Below are positions 16,853 through 25,229 of a stretch of DNA of 44,847 nt, piece by piece; position 1 is the stretch's first letter, and each line of letters begins with the position of its first letter. Position numbers and translations under genes: made by a program. This DNA comes from Hungateiclostridiaceae bacterium UBA1305 (lineage in GTDB: Bacteria; Bacillota; Clostridia; Acetivibrionales; DTU013): positions 1 to 44,847 of the forward strand of contig DBTX01000056.1 of assembly GCA_002307275.1 (NCBI GenBank). Direction: 5' to 3'. The notes under the pieces were generated by a model. The model was given only the letters and a program-made list of their open reading frames with translations, did not search any database and had not been told where the DNA came from.

Positions 16853-16959
16853 CAGTCGAAACGCAGCCCATTGATAAGCAAATAATGTGTTGTAAAAGGC
16901 GCATCGTCCATGTAAAACAGGTGCTTTCCGATGCCGAACTCACTCCCGGCACCTATCGC
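16852..16959 (-). pseudogene. Possible gene remnant: 35-codon protein-like stretch
   Basis: On the minus strand a 35-codon open stretch ends in TGA at 16852-16854, exactly against the leuS terminator. It reads like real protein (GSEFGIGKHLFYMDD, then FTTHYLLINGLRFD), but the frame is closed immediately upstream by TGA and, ten codons before that, by TAA. No start codon with a ribosome site fits. I do not recognise the family. It may be the decayed end of a lost gene, or chance. The rest of the 300-base gap (16960-17036) shows only an AGGAGG with no usable start after it. Confidence 0.25.
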
Positions 16960-17036
16960 TCACCTGGGATGGAAAGAACTTTATAGGAGGATTCTGTTTC
17001 TGAAATATAGCATTTTATATATTTACCATAACCCAC

Positions 17037-17050
17037 ATTTTAGCTAAAAT
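17037..17050 (+). promoter_or_regulatory. Palindrome upstream of the Phd-Uma2 gene (candidate operator)
   Basis: ATTTTAGCTAAAAT is a perfect 14-bp palindrome 12 bases upstream of the -35 box. Phd/YefM antitoxin domains normally bind such palindromes at their own promoter. Confidence 0.55.
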
Positions 17051-17062
17051 AACAATTAGTTA

Positions 17063-17091
17063 TTGAACAAACACCTAAAATGGTTTATAAT
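17063..17091 (+). promoter_or_regulatory. Promoter of the Phd-Uma2 gene
   Basis: TTGAAC (17063-17068), a 17-base spacer and TATAAT (17086-17091). This places the transcription start near 17098 and rules out the in-frame ATG at 17080 as a translation start. Confidence 0.75.
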
Positions 17092-17124
17092 AAAAACATA
17101 ATAGCTATAATCGAGGTGGAAGTG

Positions 17125-17853
17125 ATGAGAGTACCGTCAACCAAGGTGCAGAATAATTTTGGAAAATATCTTAAATATGTTGAAGTAAATGAAGAGATAA
17201 TCGTTACAAAAAAGGGAAAGGATGTAGCCAGAATCCTGCCTTGTGAAAATTCAAGCAGTGCCGGTATTATGGAAGAAGCTGCCGAATATAAGACAAAAAG
17301 CGGTTGGGTGACCTATGAAGAATTCCTTGAACTTGTGGAAGCCTCAGATCAGCGGTTTGAGTTGATTGACGGGGTTGTTTACAATATGGCATCTCCTTCC
17401 TTCATGCATCAGCACATCATACACGAAGTTCATGGAGCCTTCTATATCTGGTTCAAAGGCAAGAAATGCGTACCGTTGACAGCTCCGTTTGATGTTACCT
17501 TCTTAAAAGCAGAGGATAATATTTGTGTTGTGCAGCCGGATATCATTGTAATGTGCGATAAAGAGAGCGTTGATAAAGAAGGAAGATATAAGGGGATTCC
17601 TACAATGGTTATTGAAGTGCTGTCGCCATCCACCAGAAGCAAAGATATGCTGAAAAAGCTTGATCTGTATAAACAATGCGGCGTGAGTGAATATTGGATA
17701 ATTGATCCTTTAAATGAGCATATTCTGGTATATTCCCTTGGTAATAACGATATCATCAACAGCAAGGCATATCGAATGGGCGCGGACCTGTACGTCATAT
17801 CAGATTGTTTCAATGGACTTCAAGTATCGCTGAAGGATATGTTTGAAGGATAA
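17125..17853 (+). CDS. Phd/YefM antitoxin domain fused to a Uma2 (DUF820) nuclease-fold domain
   Basis: A 242-residue two-domain protein. Residues 1-45 match a Phd/YefM antitoxin DNA-binding domain (STKVQNNFGKYLKYV, then IIVTKKGKDVARILP). Residues about 60-240 match the Uma2/DUF820 family of the PD-(D/E)XK nuclease fold: FELIDGVVYNMASPS, VQPDIIVMCD carrying the Asp, and VIEVLSPSTRSKDM with the Glu, then the family-typical KLDLYKQCGVSEYWIIDP. The ATG at 17125 has GAGGTGG upstream and lies after the promoter. There is no separate toxin gene: the Phd part probably acts as a DNA-binding or regulatory module for its own Uma2 domain. Uma2 proteins are often multicopy; their biological role is not established. 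Confidence 0.85.
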   Translation: MRVPSTKVQNNFGKYLKYVEVNEEIIVTKKGKDVARILPCENSSSAGIMEEAAEYKTKSGWVTYEEFLELVEASDQRFELIDGVVYNMASPSFMHQHIIHEVHGAFYIWFKGKKCVPLTAPFDVTFLKAEDNICVVQPDIIVMCDKESVDKEGRYKGIPTMVIEVLSPSTRSKDMLKKLDLYKQCGVSEYWIIDPLNEHILVYSLGNNDIINSKAYRMGADLYVISDCFNGLQVSLKDMFEG

Positions 17854-17854
17854 A

Positions 17855-17900
17855 ATGCATGCAGAACGAAATGCATGCAGAACGAAATGCATGCAGGACG
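17855..17900 (+). repeat. Three tandem copies of a 16-bp unit
   Basis: ATGCATGCAGAACGAA is repeated at 17855, 17871 and 17887 (the third copy diverges at its end), beginning two bases after the Uma2 stop codon. The ATGCATGCA core is itself palindromic. Confidence 0.85.
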
Positions 17901-17946
17901 CAGTTGCAAATGTGTATGTTGCTGCAGTACTTTTTTGCAATTCATT

Positions 17947-19665
17947 TTATCCTATCTTCTCAAGATACCGCTTGATCTTCTTCGTGGAGGTCTTCGCGAA
18001 TTCCTCTTCGCGAACTGTGAAGCGGCGTATACGCTTGTATAACGGCATGTTTTTATTGACGAGCTTCACTTCGGCATCTATTATTTTAAAAATCTCCTCG
18101 GAGGTTACCTTCTCTTTCCCAAGCTTTTCTCTGATAAATTCAAGGGAAGGGACGATTTGTGCGTAAATGAAGGTTTCCTCAGATGCTTCGTCCTCCTTGC
18201 CATAAACCATGGACTCTGCAATAAAAGGACTCTTGTCCAGATACGCTTCAACTTCTTCAGGATATATATTTTTACCGTTTTTAGTGACGATTACATTTTT
18301 CTTTCTGCCGGTTATTTTGAAAAAGCCTGTTCTTTCCATCCTTCCAAGGTCTCCAGTATAGAACCAGCCATCGCGGAGCACCTTCTCCGTCGCAAGCTTG
18401 TTGTCGAAATAGCCGAGCATAACGTTGCTGCCTTTGACCATCAGCTCTCCGATTCCTTCCTTGCCGGGTTTGTGTATCATGACTTCATTACAGGGGAGGG
18501 GCAGCCCGATCGAATCATCACGGAACTTCTCCTCCTGGTTCACTGTTACGATCGGTGAGCATTCCGTCAGGCCGTATCCTTGCAGCATCGTTATGCCAAA
18601 TGACCGGAATCCTTTTGATACGGTCGGATCAACACCTGCAGCACCGGAAATGATCAGCCTGACTTTTCCGCCGATATTCTCATGTATCTGCCTGAATACC
18701 TTGCGTCTGATATCCAAGCCGAACAGGTTATATGCATTGTTGCTGATGAAGAGCCCGATTTTGGCCTTTCTCGCGGTATTTTTTTGCTTATTTATCGAGT
18801 CCCATACCTTTTTATACATGGATTCGAGGATGAGGGGAACTGCAAGCAATATTGTAGGACTCGTTTCCTTCATATTTTTTGCAATATGCTTGAGACCTTC
18901 AATAAAAGAAATTCTGCATCCATTATACAGCATCAGCAAAAAACAGGTCGTACAGGCAAAGGTGTGGTGAAGCGGCAGCATGCACAGCGTAGAATCCGTT
19001 TCATCAATATGCAGGACAGAACATACTGACATAATGTCGGTTACCAGATTTTTATGGGAAAGCATAACACCTTTTGCCAGATCGGTTGTCCCTGAGGTGA
19101 ATATTAAAATATTGAAGGCATCATTTTCGATTGGGGAATCAATGAATGAACGATCGCCTATATCCAGAAGTTCTTTTCCTGTTGAAACAAGTTTTTTATA
19201 GGAAAGAAAACTGTCGTCATCTTCTTCGGCATCCATATTGATGAAGAATTCAATGGAAGTAAGGGATGAAGCGATATGGCGCATATCCTTCTCATGCTTG
19301 CCTGAAAATATGATTGCACTGGCTCCTGAACGGACCAGCAAATTTTCGACTTCAGCAACCGGAAGCTCCCTGTCAAGCGGGACAGCTATACCGGTGCCAT
19401 TGACTGCAGCCAGATAAGTTACACACCATTCATAACGGTTTTCTGCGATTATTGCGATGAATTTATCCTTTAGACCAAGCTTGATAAATGCCGTACCAAG
19501 TGCGTCCACTTCATTTTTAAGATCCTTGTATTTTATTCCGGAATATCCTTCGTTACTTTTCTTTAGCCAGAAGGCATCCTTTTCCCCGAATAGTTTTGCA
19601 CTTTGCTCAAGCATATCTTTAAGATTGCTGATTTTGCGCACTTTGCGAATAGCTTTTGAAGTCAT
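17947..19665 (-). CDS. Long-chain fatty acid-CoA ligase-like AMP-forming enzyme
   Basis: A 572-residue member of the ANL adenylate-forming superfamily that most resembles long-chain acyl-CoA synthetases: DMLEQSAKLFGEKDAFW at the start, the A3 loop as TSGTTDLAKGVMLSHKNL near 195, LPLHHTFACTTCFL, the A5 motif GYGLTECSPI near 385, the A7 motif YTGDLGR near 450, the A8 hinge GRKKNVIVTKNGKNIYPEEVE, and the A10 lysine in TSTKKIKRYLE at the end. The usual second Gly of TSGTTG is Asp here and the following Pro-Lys is Ala-Lys, an unusual loop. AAGGAG lies nine bases before the ATG. It is monocistronic and divergent from the germination operon. It probably activates an acyl substrate for lipid metabolism; the substrate is not evident. 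Confidence 0.88.
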   Translation of the reverse strand: MTSKAIRKVRKISNLKDMLEQSAKLFGEKDAFWLKKSNEGYSGIKYKDLKNEVDALGTAFIKLGLKDKFIAIIAENRYEWCVTYLAAVNGTGIAVPLDRELPVAEVENLLVRSGASAIIFSGKHEKDMRHIASSLTSIEFFINMDAEEDDDSFLSYKKLVSTGKELLDIGDRSFIDSPIENDAFNILIFTSGTTDLAKGVMLSHKNLVTDIMSVCSVLHIDETDSTLCMLPLHHTFACTTCFLLMLYNGCRISFIEGLKHIAKNMKETSPTILLAVPLILESMYKKVWDSINKQKNTARKAKIGLFISNNAYNLFGLDIRRKVFRQIHENIGGKVRLIISGAAGVDPTVSKGFRSFGITMLQGYGLTECSPIVTVNQEEKFRDDSIGLPLPCNEVMIHKPGKEGIGELMVKGSNVMLGYFDNKLATEKVLRDGWFYTGDLGRMERTGFFKITGRKKNVIVTKNGKNIYPEEVEAYLDKSPFIAESMVYGKEDEASEETFIYAQIVPSLEFIREKLGKEKVTSEEIFKIIDAEVKLVNKNMPLYKRIRRFTVREEEFAKTSTKKIKRYLEKIG

Positions 19666-19891
19666 TCTGCAACACTCCTTATAAGGGAATTACTAGAGAA
19701 TTAAACACCGGCTATCCTCTGTCCTTACATTATATATTATGTGAGACTGTTTAGTAAATACCATAGTATTAAGGCCTATATATGTATATCTGAAACTAAT
19801 GAGTTCAGAGAGGACATTTCTGCGTTTAAATTATGGCAGGATTGGAGACTATATGTAAAATAAAATGGCTTTTCAGGTAGGTGATGGTATA

Positions 19892-21454
19892 GTGAAATAT
19901 TTTAAAAAGAAAGCTGTAAGAGAGAACAGAATAAATTCTGCTATACAAATAAGCAGATCTATTGATGAGAATATAGCCGGATTGGAAAGCGGTTTTGGCC
20001 ATAGCAGTGACCTTGTAGTCAGAAAGCTTAAGTTTGACGGCAATATGGATATAACTTGTGCAATTTTATATATTAGCAGCTTGGTAGACAAAAGTACGAT
20101 TGGCAATTTATCGCTGGAATTAACCGCATTTAAACCCGAATGCTGTAAAACGAAAACCGATATGGTTTTTTCTCAGCTAATGAGCTCAATTCCGGGTTTG
20201 AGGGAATTAAAAGAAGGTTTTGAATATGAGTCGCTCTATACGGATTTGTTATCGGGCAATATCGTATTTTTATTGGACGGTTTCAATAAGTTTTTTTCAG
20301 TAACTGCAAGTACCGACGAAGGCAGACCGATCGAAGAGCCTACTTCCCAGACTATAATAAGAGGCCCTAAAGAGGGGTTTAACGAGAAACTGAACAGCAA
20401 TATTTTACTTGTGCGAAAAAGAATAAAAAGCAAGGCGCTAAGAATAGAGAAACTGACTATCGGCACTGTAACCAGGACAACAGTGTGCTTGATGTACCTT
20501 GACGCAATAGCCAGGGATGAAATTGTACAGGAAATCAGAACCAGGCTTGGTAAAATAGAAATTGATGGTATACTGGAAGGCGGGTATATTGAAGAATTGA
20601 TCAAGGATGACAGATACTCCATTTTTCCCACTTTTTTAAGCTCTGAAAAACCTGATTCGGTTGCTGCAGCTTTACTGGAAGGCAGAGTGGCTATTTTGGT
20701 TGACGGCACGCCATATGTACTAACAGCGCCTGCTCTTATGGCTGAGTTCTTTCAGGTGAGCGAGGATTATTATCATCATTATATCATATCATCTGCCATG
20801 CGCTTTTTACGGTTTGTCGCTTTTTCTCTTACACTTCTGGTACCTGCAGTATATGTAGCTGTAACTACATTCCACCAGGAAATGATACCGACGCCGTTAC
20901 TGATCAGTATAGCGGCACAGCGGGAAGGGGTTCCGTTTCCGGCTTTAGTGGAAGCGCTTATTATGGAATTTACATTTGAAATATTAAGAGAAGCAGGGAT
21001 AAGAATGCCAAGGGCCATAGGCCCTTCGATATCCATAGTAGGAGCTTTGGTACTTGGGCAGGCGGCTGTGGAGGCTGGCATTATATCGGCAGCTATGGTT
21101 ATTGTTGTTTCAATTACTGCAATATCAAGCTTTGCCGTACCAAATTATGAAATGTCAAACGCGATAAGGCTCATAAGGTTTGCATTAATGCTTCTTGCAG
21201 GAACGCTTGGACTATACGGCGTATTTATGGGACTAATAATCTTGGTGCTTCATTTGTGTAAAATTAAGTCTATTACGGTTCCGTACTTAACTCCGATTGC
21301 ACCTGAAATTAAAGGGGGAAATAAAGATACTATTTTCAGAGCTCCCCTATGGAAAATGAAATACAGGCCCTCCGGCATCAGCGGGACTGATACGGCAAGG
21401 GTTGGGTATGAAGCTGTAAACGCAAATAAAAAAGGAAAACCGGAATTCAGGTGA
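19892..21454 (+). CDS. Spore germinant receptor, A subunit (GerA family)
   Basis: A 520-residue receptor subunit of the spore inner membrane. A soluble N-terminal domain (about 1-290: DENIAGLESGFGHSSDLVVRKLKF, then the typical VFLLDGFNKFF and EPTSQTIIRGPKEGFNE) is followed by membrane helices with the family motif RFLRFVAFSLTLLVPAVYVAVTTFHQEMIPTPL and the later GIRMPRAIGPSISIVGALVLGQAAVEAGI. The frame has an ATG at 19865 without a ribosome site; the GTG at 19892 has AGGTGAT six bases upstream and is chosen. A CATAGTA at 19762-19768 resembles a sigma-G -10 box but lacks a clear -35. It is first in a five-gene A-C-D-B-B operon. Confidence 0.94.
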   Translation: MKYFKKKAVRENRINSAIQISRSIDENIAGLESGFGHSSDLVVRKLKFDGNMDITCAILYISSLVDKSTIGNLSLELTAFKPECCKTKTDMVFSQLMSSIPGLRELKEGFEYESLYTDLLSGNIVFLLDGFNKFFSVTASTDEGRPIEEPTSQTIIRGPKEGFNEKLNSNILLVRKRIKSKALRIEKLTIGTVTRTTVCLMYLDAIARDEIVQEIRTRLGKIEIDGILEGGYIEELIKDDRYSIFPTFLSSEKPDSVAAALLEGRVAILVDGTPYVLTAPALMAEFFQVSEDYYHHYIISSAMRFLRFVAFSLTLLVPAVYVAVTTFHQEMIPTPLLISIAAQREGVPFPALVEALIMEFTFEILREAGIRMPRAIGPSISIVGALVLGQAAVEAGIISAAMVIVVSITAISSFAVPNYEMSNAIRLIRFALMLLAGTLGLYGVFMGLIILVLHLCKIKSITVPYLTPIAPEIKGGNKDTIFRAPLWKMKYRPSGISGTDTARVGYEAVNANKKGKPEFR

Positions 21455-21457
21455 CAT

Positions 21458-22654
21458 ATGAAATTGAAAAGACTGTTGTTCATTCATATTATATTATCAA
21501 TCTTATTGCTTGCAGGATGCTGGAGCAGCCATGAAGTGAATACGCTTGCGATTACCGTATGTACCGGTATTGACAAGACAGAAAAAGGATATCTGATTAC
21601 CGAGCAGGTTATCAATCCAAGAGCAATAGCATCCACAAAAATGACAAGCGAGTCCCCGGTTTTTCTTTTTACAAAGGAAGGAGAGAATCTTGATGAGATA
21701 ATCCGGAGCTTTTCAACACAAACATCAAGAACAATATACAATGCGCATTTAAGAATGGTTGTATTTGGCGAGGAAGTTGCAAGGGATGGAATACAGAATA
21801 TATTGGACTATTTTATACGTAATTATCAATATCGCACCGATTTTTACTTTGTGGTAGCCAAAAATACTACTGCAAATGAGGTTTTAAGTGTTTTAACTCC
21901 TTTGGAATCAATCCCCGGAATTGACTTATATAATTCGCTCAAAGAATCGGAAGAAAACTGGGCGCCCACAAAATCCATCCGAATAGTCGAGTTGGTCAAC
22001 TCGATCCTTGCCGACGGAAAAAATCCAGTCATTACAGGGGTTGAGGTTACCAAAGGGGAAAATATTTCAAATTCTACAGATGCGCTAAAAGCAAGTAATG
22101 AAATTAAAAAAACAATATTTACCGGTATGGGCGCTTTTAAAAAGGATAAGCTTGCTGGCTGGCTGGATGAGGATGAAAGCAAGGGCTATAACTATATTAT
22201 CGGAAATGTTAAAAGAACAGTCGGATATGCAAACTACGGTGATAAAGTAAAAGTTGCAAATGAGGTTATAAATGCTAAATCTGTCATGAAAGCTTCCATT
22301 GAGAAAGGCAGGCCTGTTGTTAATGTGGAAATTGACATAAAGCAAAATGTTGGAGCGGTAGAAGGGGAGTTTGATGTTTCCAGGGAAGAGAATATAAAGA
22401 TAATAAATGAAACATCTGAAAAAAAAATCAAGTCAATATGCGAAAAAACTGTTAGGAAAGTACAAAATGAGTTAAAAACGGATATATTTGGGTTTGGAGA
22501 GGCAATACACAGGAAATATCCCAAGCTATGGGAAAAAATGAAGGATAATTGGAACAATGAATTTCCCGATCTGGCGGTGAATATTACCGTCAGAGTAAAA
22601 ACAAATCAACTGGGGCAGATCACAAAACCGCTCTTTATGAAGGAGAAGGAGTAA
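21458..22654 (+). CDS. Spore germinant receptor, C subunit (GerC lipoprotein)
   Basis: A 398-residue lipoprotein: the signal peptide ends in the lipobox LLAGC (Cys21), followed by the GerC pattern C-W-x5-VNTLAITVCTGID, ITEQVINPRA, and a C-terminal domain with IRIVELVNSILADGKNPV and KKDKLAGWLDEDESKGYNYI. It will sit on the outer surface of the spore inner membrane as part of the receptor. It starts three bases after the A-subunit stop, so translation is coupled. Confidence 0.94.
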   Translation: MKLKRLLFIHIILSILLLAGCWSSHEVNTLAITVCTGIDKTEKGYLITEQVINPRAIASTKMTSESPVFLFTKEGENLDEIIRSFSTQTSRTIYNAHLRMVVFGEEVARDGIQNILDYFIRNYQYRTDFYFVVAKNTTANEVLSVLTPLESIPGIDLYNSLKESEENWAPTKSIRIVELVNSILADGKNPVITGVEVTKGENISNSTDALKASNEIKKTIFTGMGAFKKDKLAGWLDEDESKGYNYIIGNVKRTVGYANYGDKVKVANEVINAKSVMKASIEKGRPVVNVEIDIKQNVGAVEGEFDVSREENIKIINETSEKKIKSICEKTVRKVQNELKTDIFGFGEAIHRKYPKLWEKMKDNWNNEFPDLAVNITVRVKTNQLGQITKPLFMKEKE

Positions 22655-22655
22655 T

Positions 22656-22895
22656 ATGGGTATAGTAGCTATTTTAGCGGTATTAGCGTTCAGTGCCGTA
22701 TTATGTATTGCAGAAGTTCCCAAAATGCTGAAAGGCAAGCTTTATAGGGAATTATGGACATTCTCGGTATTGCTTGGCCTGGGCATGGTCCTTGCAGTGC
22801 TGAAAAGCCTTGATGTTGAGATACCAAACCCTTCGGACTGGATTGCCTGGGTATATTCTCCGGTTAAAGGGGTTATGAAAAGTTTACTTAAATAA
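22656..22895 (+). CDS. Small two-helix membrane protein in the germination operon (D-subunit-like)
   Basis: A 79-residue protein, starting one base after the C-subunit stop, with two hydrophobic helices (residues about 3-20 and 36-50) and a short amphipathic tail (DWIAWVYSPVKGVMKSLL). Small two-helix D subunits that modulate germination are known for several Bacillus receptor operons (GerUD, GerKD), and position and topology fit that role. No motif proves it. Confidence 0.75.
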   Translation: MGIVAILAVLAFSAVLCIAEVPKMLKGKLYRELWTFSVLLGLGMVLAVLKSLDVEIPNPSDWIAWVYSPVKGVMKSLLK

Positions 22896-22905
22896 GGTAC
22901 AGAAT

Positions 22906-23994
22906 GTGGATAAAATCAAAATTACAAGTCATCAGCTTTTTTCGTTAACCGCCAATGGCGCATTTGGAGGAGCTGTTCTTCTTATATCAACTTTGGTAGC
23001 GGGCATAGCAAAACAGGATGCGTGGATTGCAGCGTTACTTACTCCTGTACTAGGGGTGCCCGTAATAGTAATCTATTGTTTTTTAGGCAGCCGGTATCCT
23101 GACCTTACATTCATTGGTATTATGAAAAAAATTTTCGGGAAATGGATTGGCACGATTGTGGCAATTAATTTTGTATTTACATGCTTGGACAACTCTTGTG
23201 GTATCATATATTCTGTCACTGATTTTTTGACAACTCAAGCTATACCGGAGACACCGCAATATGTAATTAGTCTATTTTTTACAACAGCCGTTGTAATTGC
23301 AGTATTATATGGAATAGAAACAATTGCGCGCGCTTCGGAATTGTTCCTGCTTTTTACTTCGGTTCTGATTTTGATCTCAATGATTCTGGTTCTGCCAAAT
23401 GCAAAACCTGAAAATCTTCAGCCTGTATTTGAAAAAGGCATTATTCCGGTCTTGAAGGGCACGACTTTTTTATTGTCCGCTTACACGTTTCCATTAATCT
23501 CCTTGCTGATGATATACCCAATTCATTTAAACAATTTGACAGAAGCCGTGAAATCTCTTGTAAAAGGCTATTTATGGTCTGGCTTTTTAATTTTTGCGGT
23601 AGTCATTGTACCATTACTGGTATTAGGAAGTGGAATGACTGCCGCTTTACGATATCCGGGATATATTGTTGCAAAAGAAATAAACATTGGAACTGTTTTT
23701 TCAAGAGTAGAATTTGTTATTGATGCTTTATGGCTTACAACACAATTAGTCTTAAACGTATTGCTATTTTACGGATGTGCGGCAGGTCTTTCAGAACTAT
23801 TTGGTTTAAAAGATTATAAAAGGATCGTTATACCTCTTGGACTTATTGTGTTTGTAGTGTCGGGACTTATTATCCCGGATGTAGCATATGAGGCAAATTA
23901 TCTTACCCTTGTATGGATCCCTCATATGATCATAAGTGGATTAATTATACCTGTTTTGTCACTTGTTGTTTTTGGGTTGAAAAAGTGGATATAA
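22906..23994 (+). CDS. Spore germinant receptor, B subunit 1 (GerB family)
   Basis: A 362-residue integral membrane protein of the GerAB/spore germination permease family (APC transporter fold) with about ten helices. The opening SHQLFSLTANGAFGGAVLLIS and the GIETIARASELF motif in the middle are family marks, as is PLISLLMIYPIHLN. It starts with GTG and has AAGG six bases upstream. B subunits bind the nutrient germinant. A paralogue follows directly. Confidence 0.92.
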   Translation: MDKIKITSHQLFSLTANGAFGGAVLLISTLVAGIAKQDAWIAALLTPVLGVPVIVIYCFLGSRYPDLTFIGIMKKIFGKWIGTIVAINFVFTCLDNSCGIIYSVTDFLTTQAIPETPQYVISLFFTTAVVIAVLYGIETIARASELFLLFTSVLILISMILVLPNAKPENLQPVFEKGIIPVLKGTTFLLSAYTFPLISLLMIYPIHLNNLTEAVKSLVKGYLWSGFLIFAVVIVPLLVLGSGMTAALRYPGYIVAKEINIGTVFSRVEFVIDALWLTTQLVLNVLLFYGCAAGLSELFGLKDYKRIVIPLGLIVFVVSGLIIPDVAYEANYLTLVWIPHMIISGLIIPVLSLVVFGLKKWI

Positions 23995-24016
23995 ACGGTT
24001 GTAAAGGATAATGGAT

Positions 24017-25123
24017 ATGGATAATACTAAAATATCAGGTCATCAGCTTTTTTCTTTAGCCGCCACCGGTGGTGTCGGAGGTTCGGTTATTCTTATTTCT
24101 TCTACAGTTGCAGGTATGGCAAAACAGAACGCATGGATTACGGCATTGCTTGCTCCGGCACTTGGGATACCGGTAATATGGGTCTATTGGTTTTTAGGCA
24201 GTCGATATCCCTGCATGACATTCGTCAATATTTTAAAGAAAATATTTGGCAAGTGGATTGGCTTGATTGCTGCAGCCGGTTTTGAGTTTTTGTTTTTAAC
24301 AACAGCATATCGCATGTTGTGGTATATGGGTAATTTCATGACAACGCAAGCCATGCCTGAAACACCGTCATATGTAATAGATTTTCTATTTATGCTGGCA
24401 ATTGTTCTGGCTGCTTTATATGGAATTGAAACAATTGCGCGGGCTTCCGAGCTGCTTCTGTATTTTGCCTCAGTTTTATTTATTTTTGCAATGGTTCTTG
24501 CTTTACCAAATGCAAAAATAGAAAACCTGCAGCCTGTACTGGAAACAGGTATTATTCCAATCATCAAAAGTTCCGTCATTTTGTCGTGCTACACAACATT
24601 TTCACTAATTACATTGATGATGATCTATCCGTTTCATCTGAATAATGTATCAGAAATAAAAAAATCACTTTTCAAAGGGTACTTATGGGCGGGTTTTATC
24701 ATTTTCATTACAATCCTTATGTCCATATTGATCCTTGGCGGCGGCGTAACTGCCAAGTCGCAATATCCGACCTATTTGCTTGCCGAAGAAATAAACATCG
24801 GTGTTATATTCTCAAGGCTGGAGTTTATTATTGAAACGGTATGGGTCGTTACACAGTTTATGATAAGTGTACTATTCTTTTATGCTGGTGTGACGGGGCT
24901 CTCACAGTTACTCGGGTTGAAAGAATACAAAAGGATCGTGATACCGCTGGGACTTGTTGTATTCGTCATGTCAGGTGTGGCTTTCCAGGATGCGGATGCT
25001 CAGGCACAATGGTCCAGCATTGTCTGGCCTCCTTATATTATTACATTCGGCTTCATTCTGCCTATTTTATTACTGATTGTATTTTTGATAAAAAATGGGT
25101 ATCAAAACAGATATAAGGAATGA
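24017..25123 (+). CDS. Spore germinant receptor, B subunit 2 (GerB family, paralogue of the preceding gene)
   Basis: A 368-residue GerB-family membrane protein obviously related to the preceding gene: both share SHQ/GHQLFSL, GSRYP, KIFGKWIG, LYGIETIARASEL, LPNAK, ENLQPV and KEYKRIVIPLGL in the same order. Segments that line the presumed binding region differ (for example AAGFEFLFLTTAYRMLWYMGN against AINFVFTCLDNSCGIIYSVTD), so the two may recognise different germinants. The ATG at 24017 has AAAGG nine bases upstream; the ATG at 24011 is too close to it. It is last in the operon. Confidence 0.9.
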   Translation: MDNTKISGHQLFSLAATGGVGGSVILISSTVAGMAKQNAWITALLAPALGIPVIWVYWFLGSRYPCMTFVNILKKIFGKWIGLIAAAGFEFLFLTTAYRMLWYMGNFMTTQAMPETPSYVIDFLFMLAIVLAALYGIETIARASELLLYFASVLFIFAMVLALPNAKIENLQPVLETGIIPIIKSSVILSCYTTFSLITLMMIYPFHLNNVSEIKKSLFKGYLWAGFIIFITILMSILILGGGVTAKSQYPTYLLAEEINIGVIFSRLEFIIETVWVVTQFMISVLFFYAGVTGLSQLLGLKEYKRIVIPLGLVVFVMSGVAFQDADAQAQWSSIVWPPYIITFGFILPILLLIVFLIKNGYQNRYKE

Positions 25124-25229
25124 ACGATGAAAGAGGCATCCATAAATCTTTTTACATGATCTATAGTTAAAAAAAGATAATTTATTGTTATAATATAATT
25201 TATAGGCGCATATGAGGGGGGGAGATCCG

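Noticed and set aside
17080..17125. Upstream start at 17080 for the Phd-Uma2 gene
   Set aside because: The ATG lies inside the promoter, between -35 and -10, and has no ribosome site.
17037..17900. A defence island around the Uma2 gene
   Set aside because: The flanks are leuS and an acyl-CoA ligase; there are no restriction, helicase, reverse transcriptase or other defence genes.
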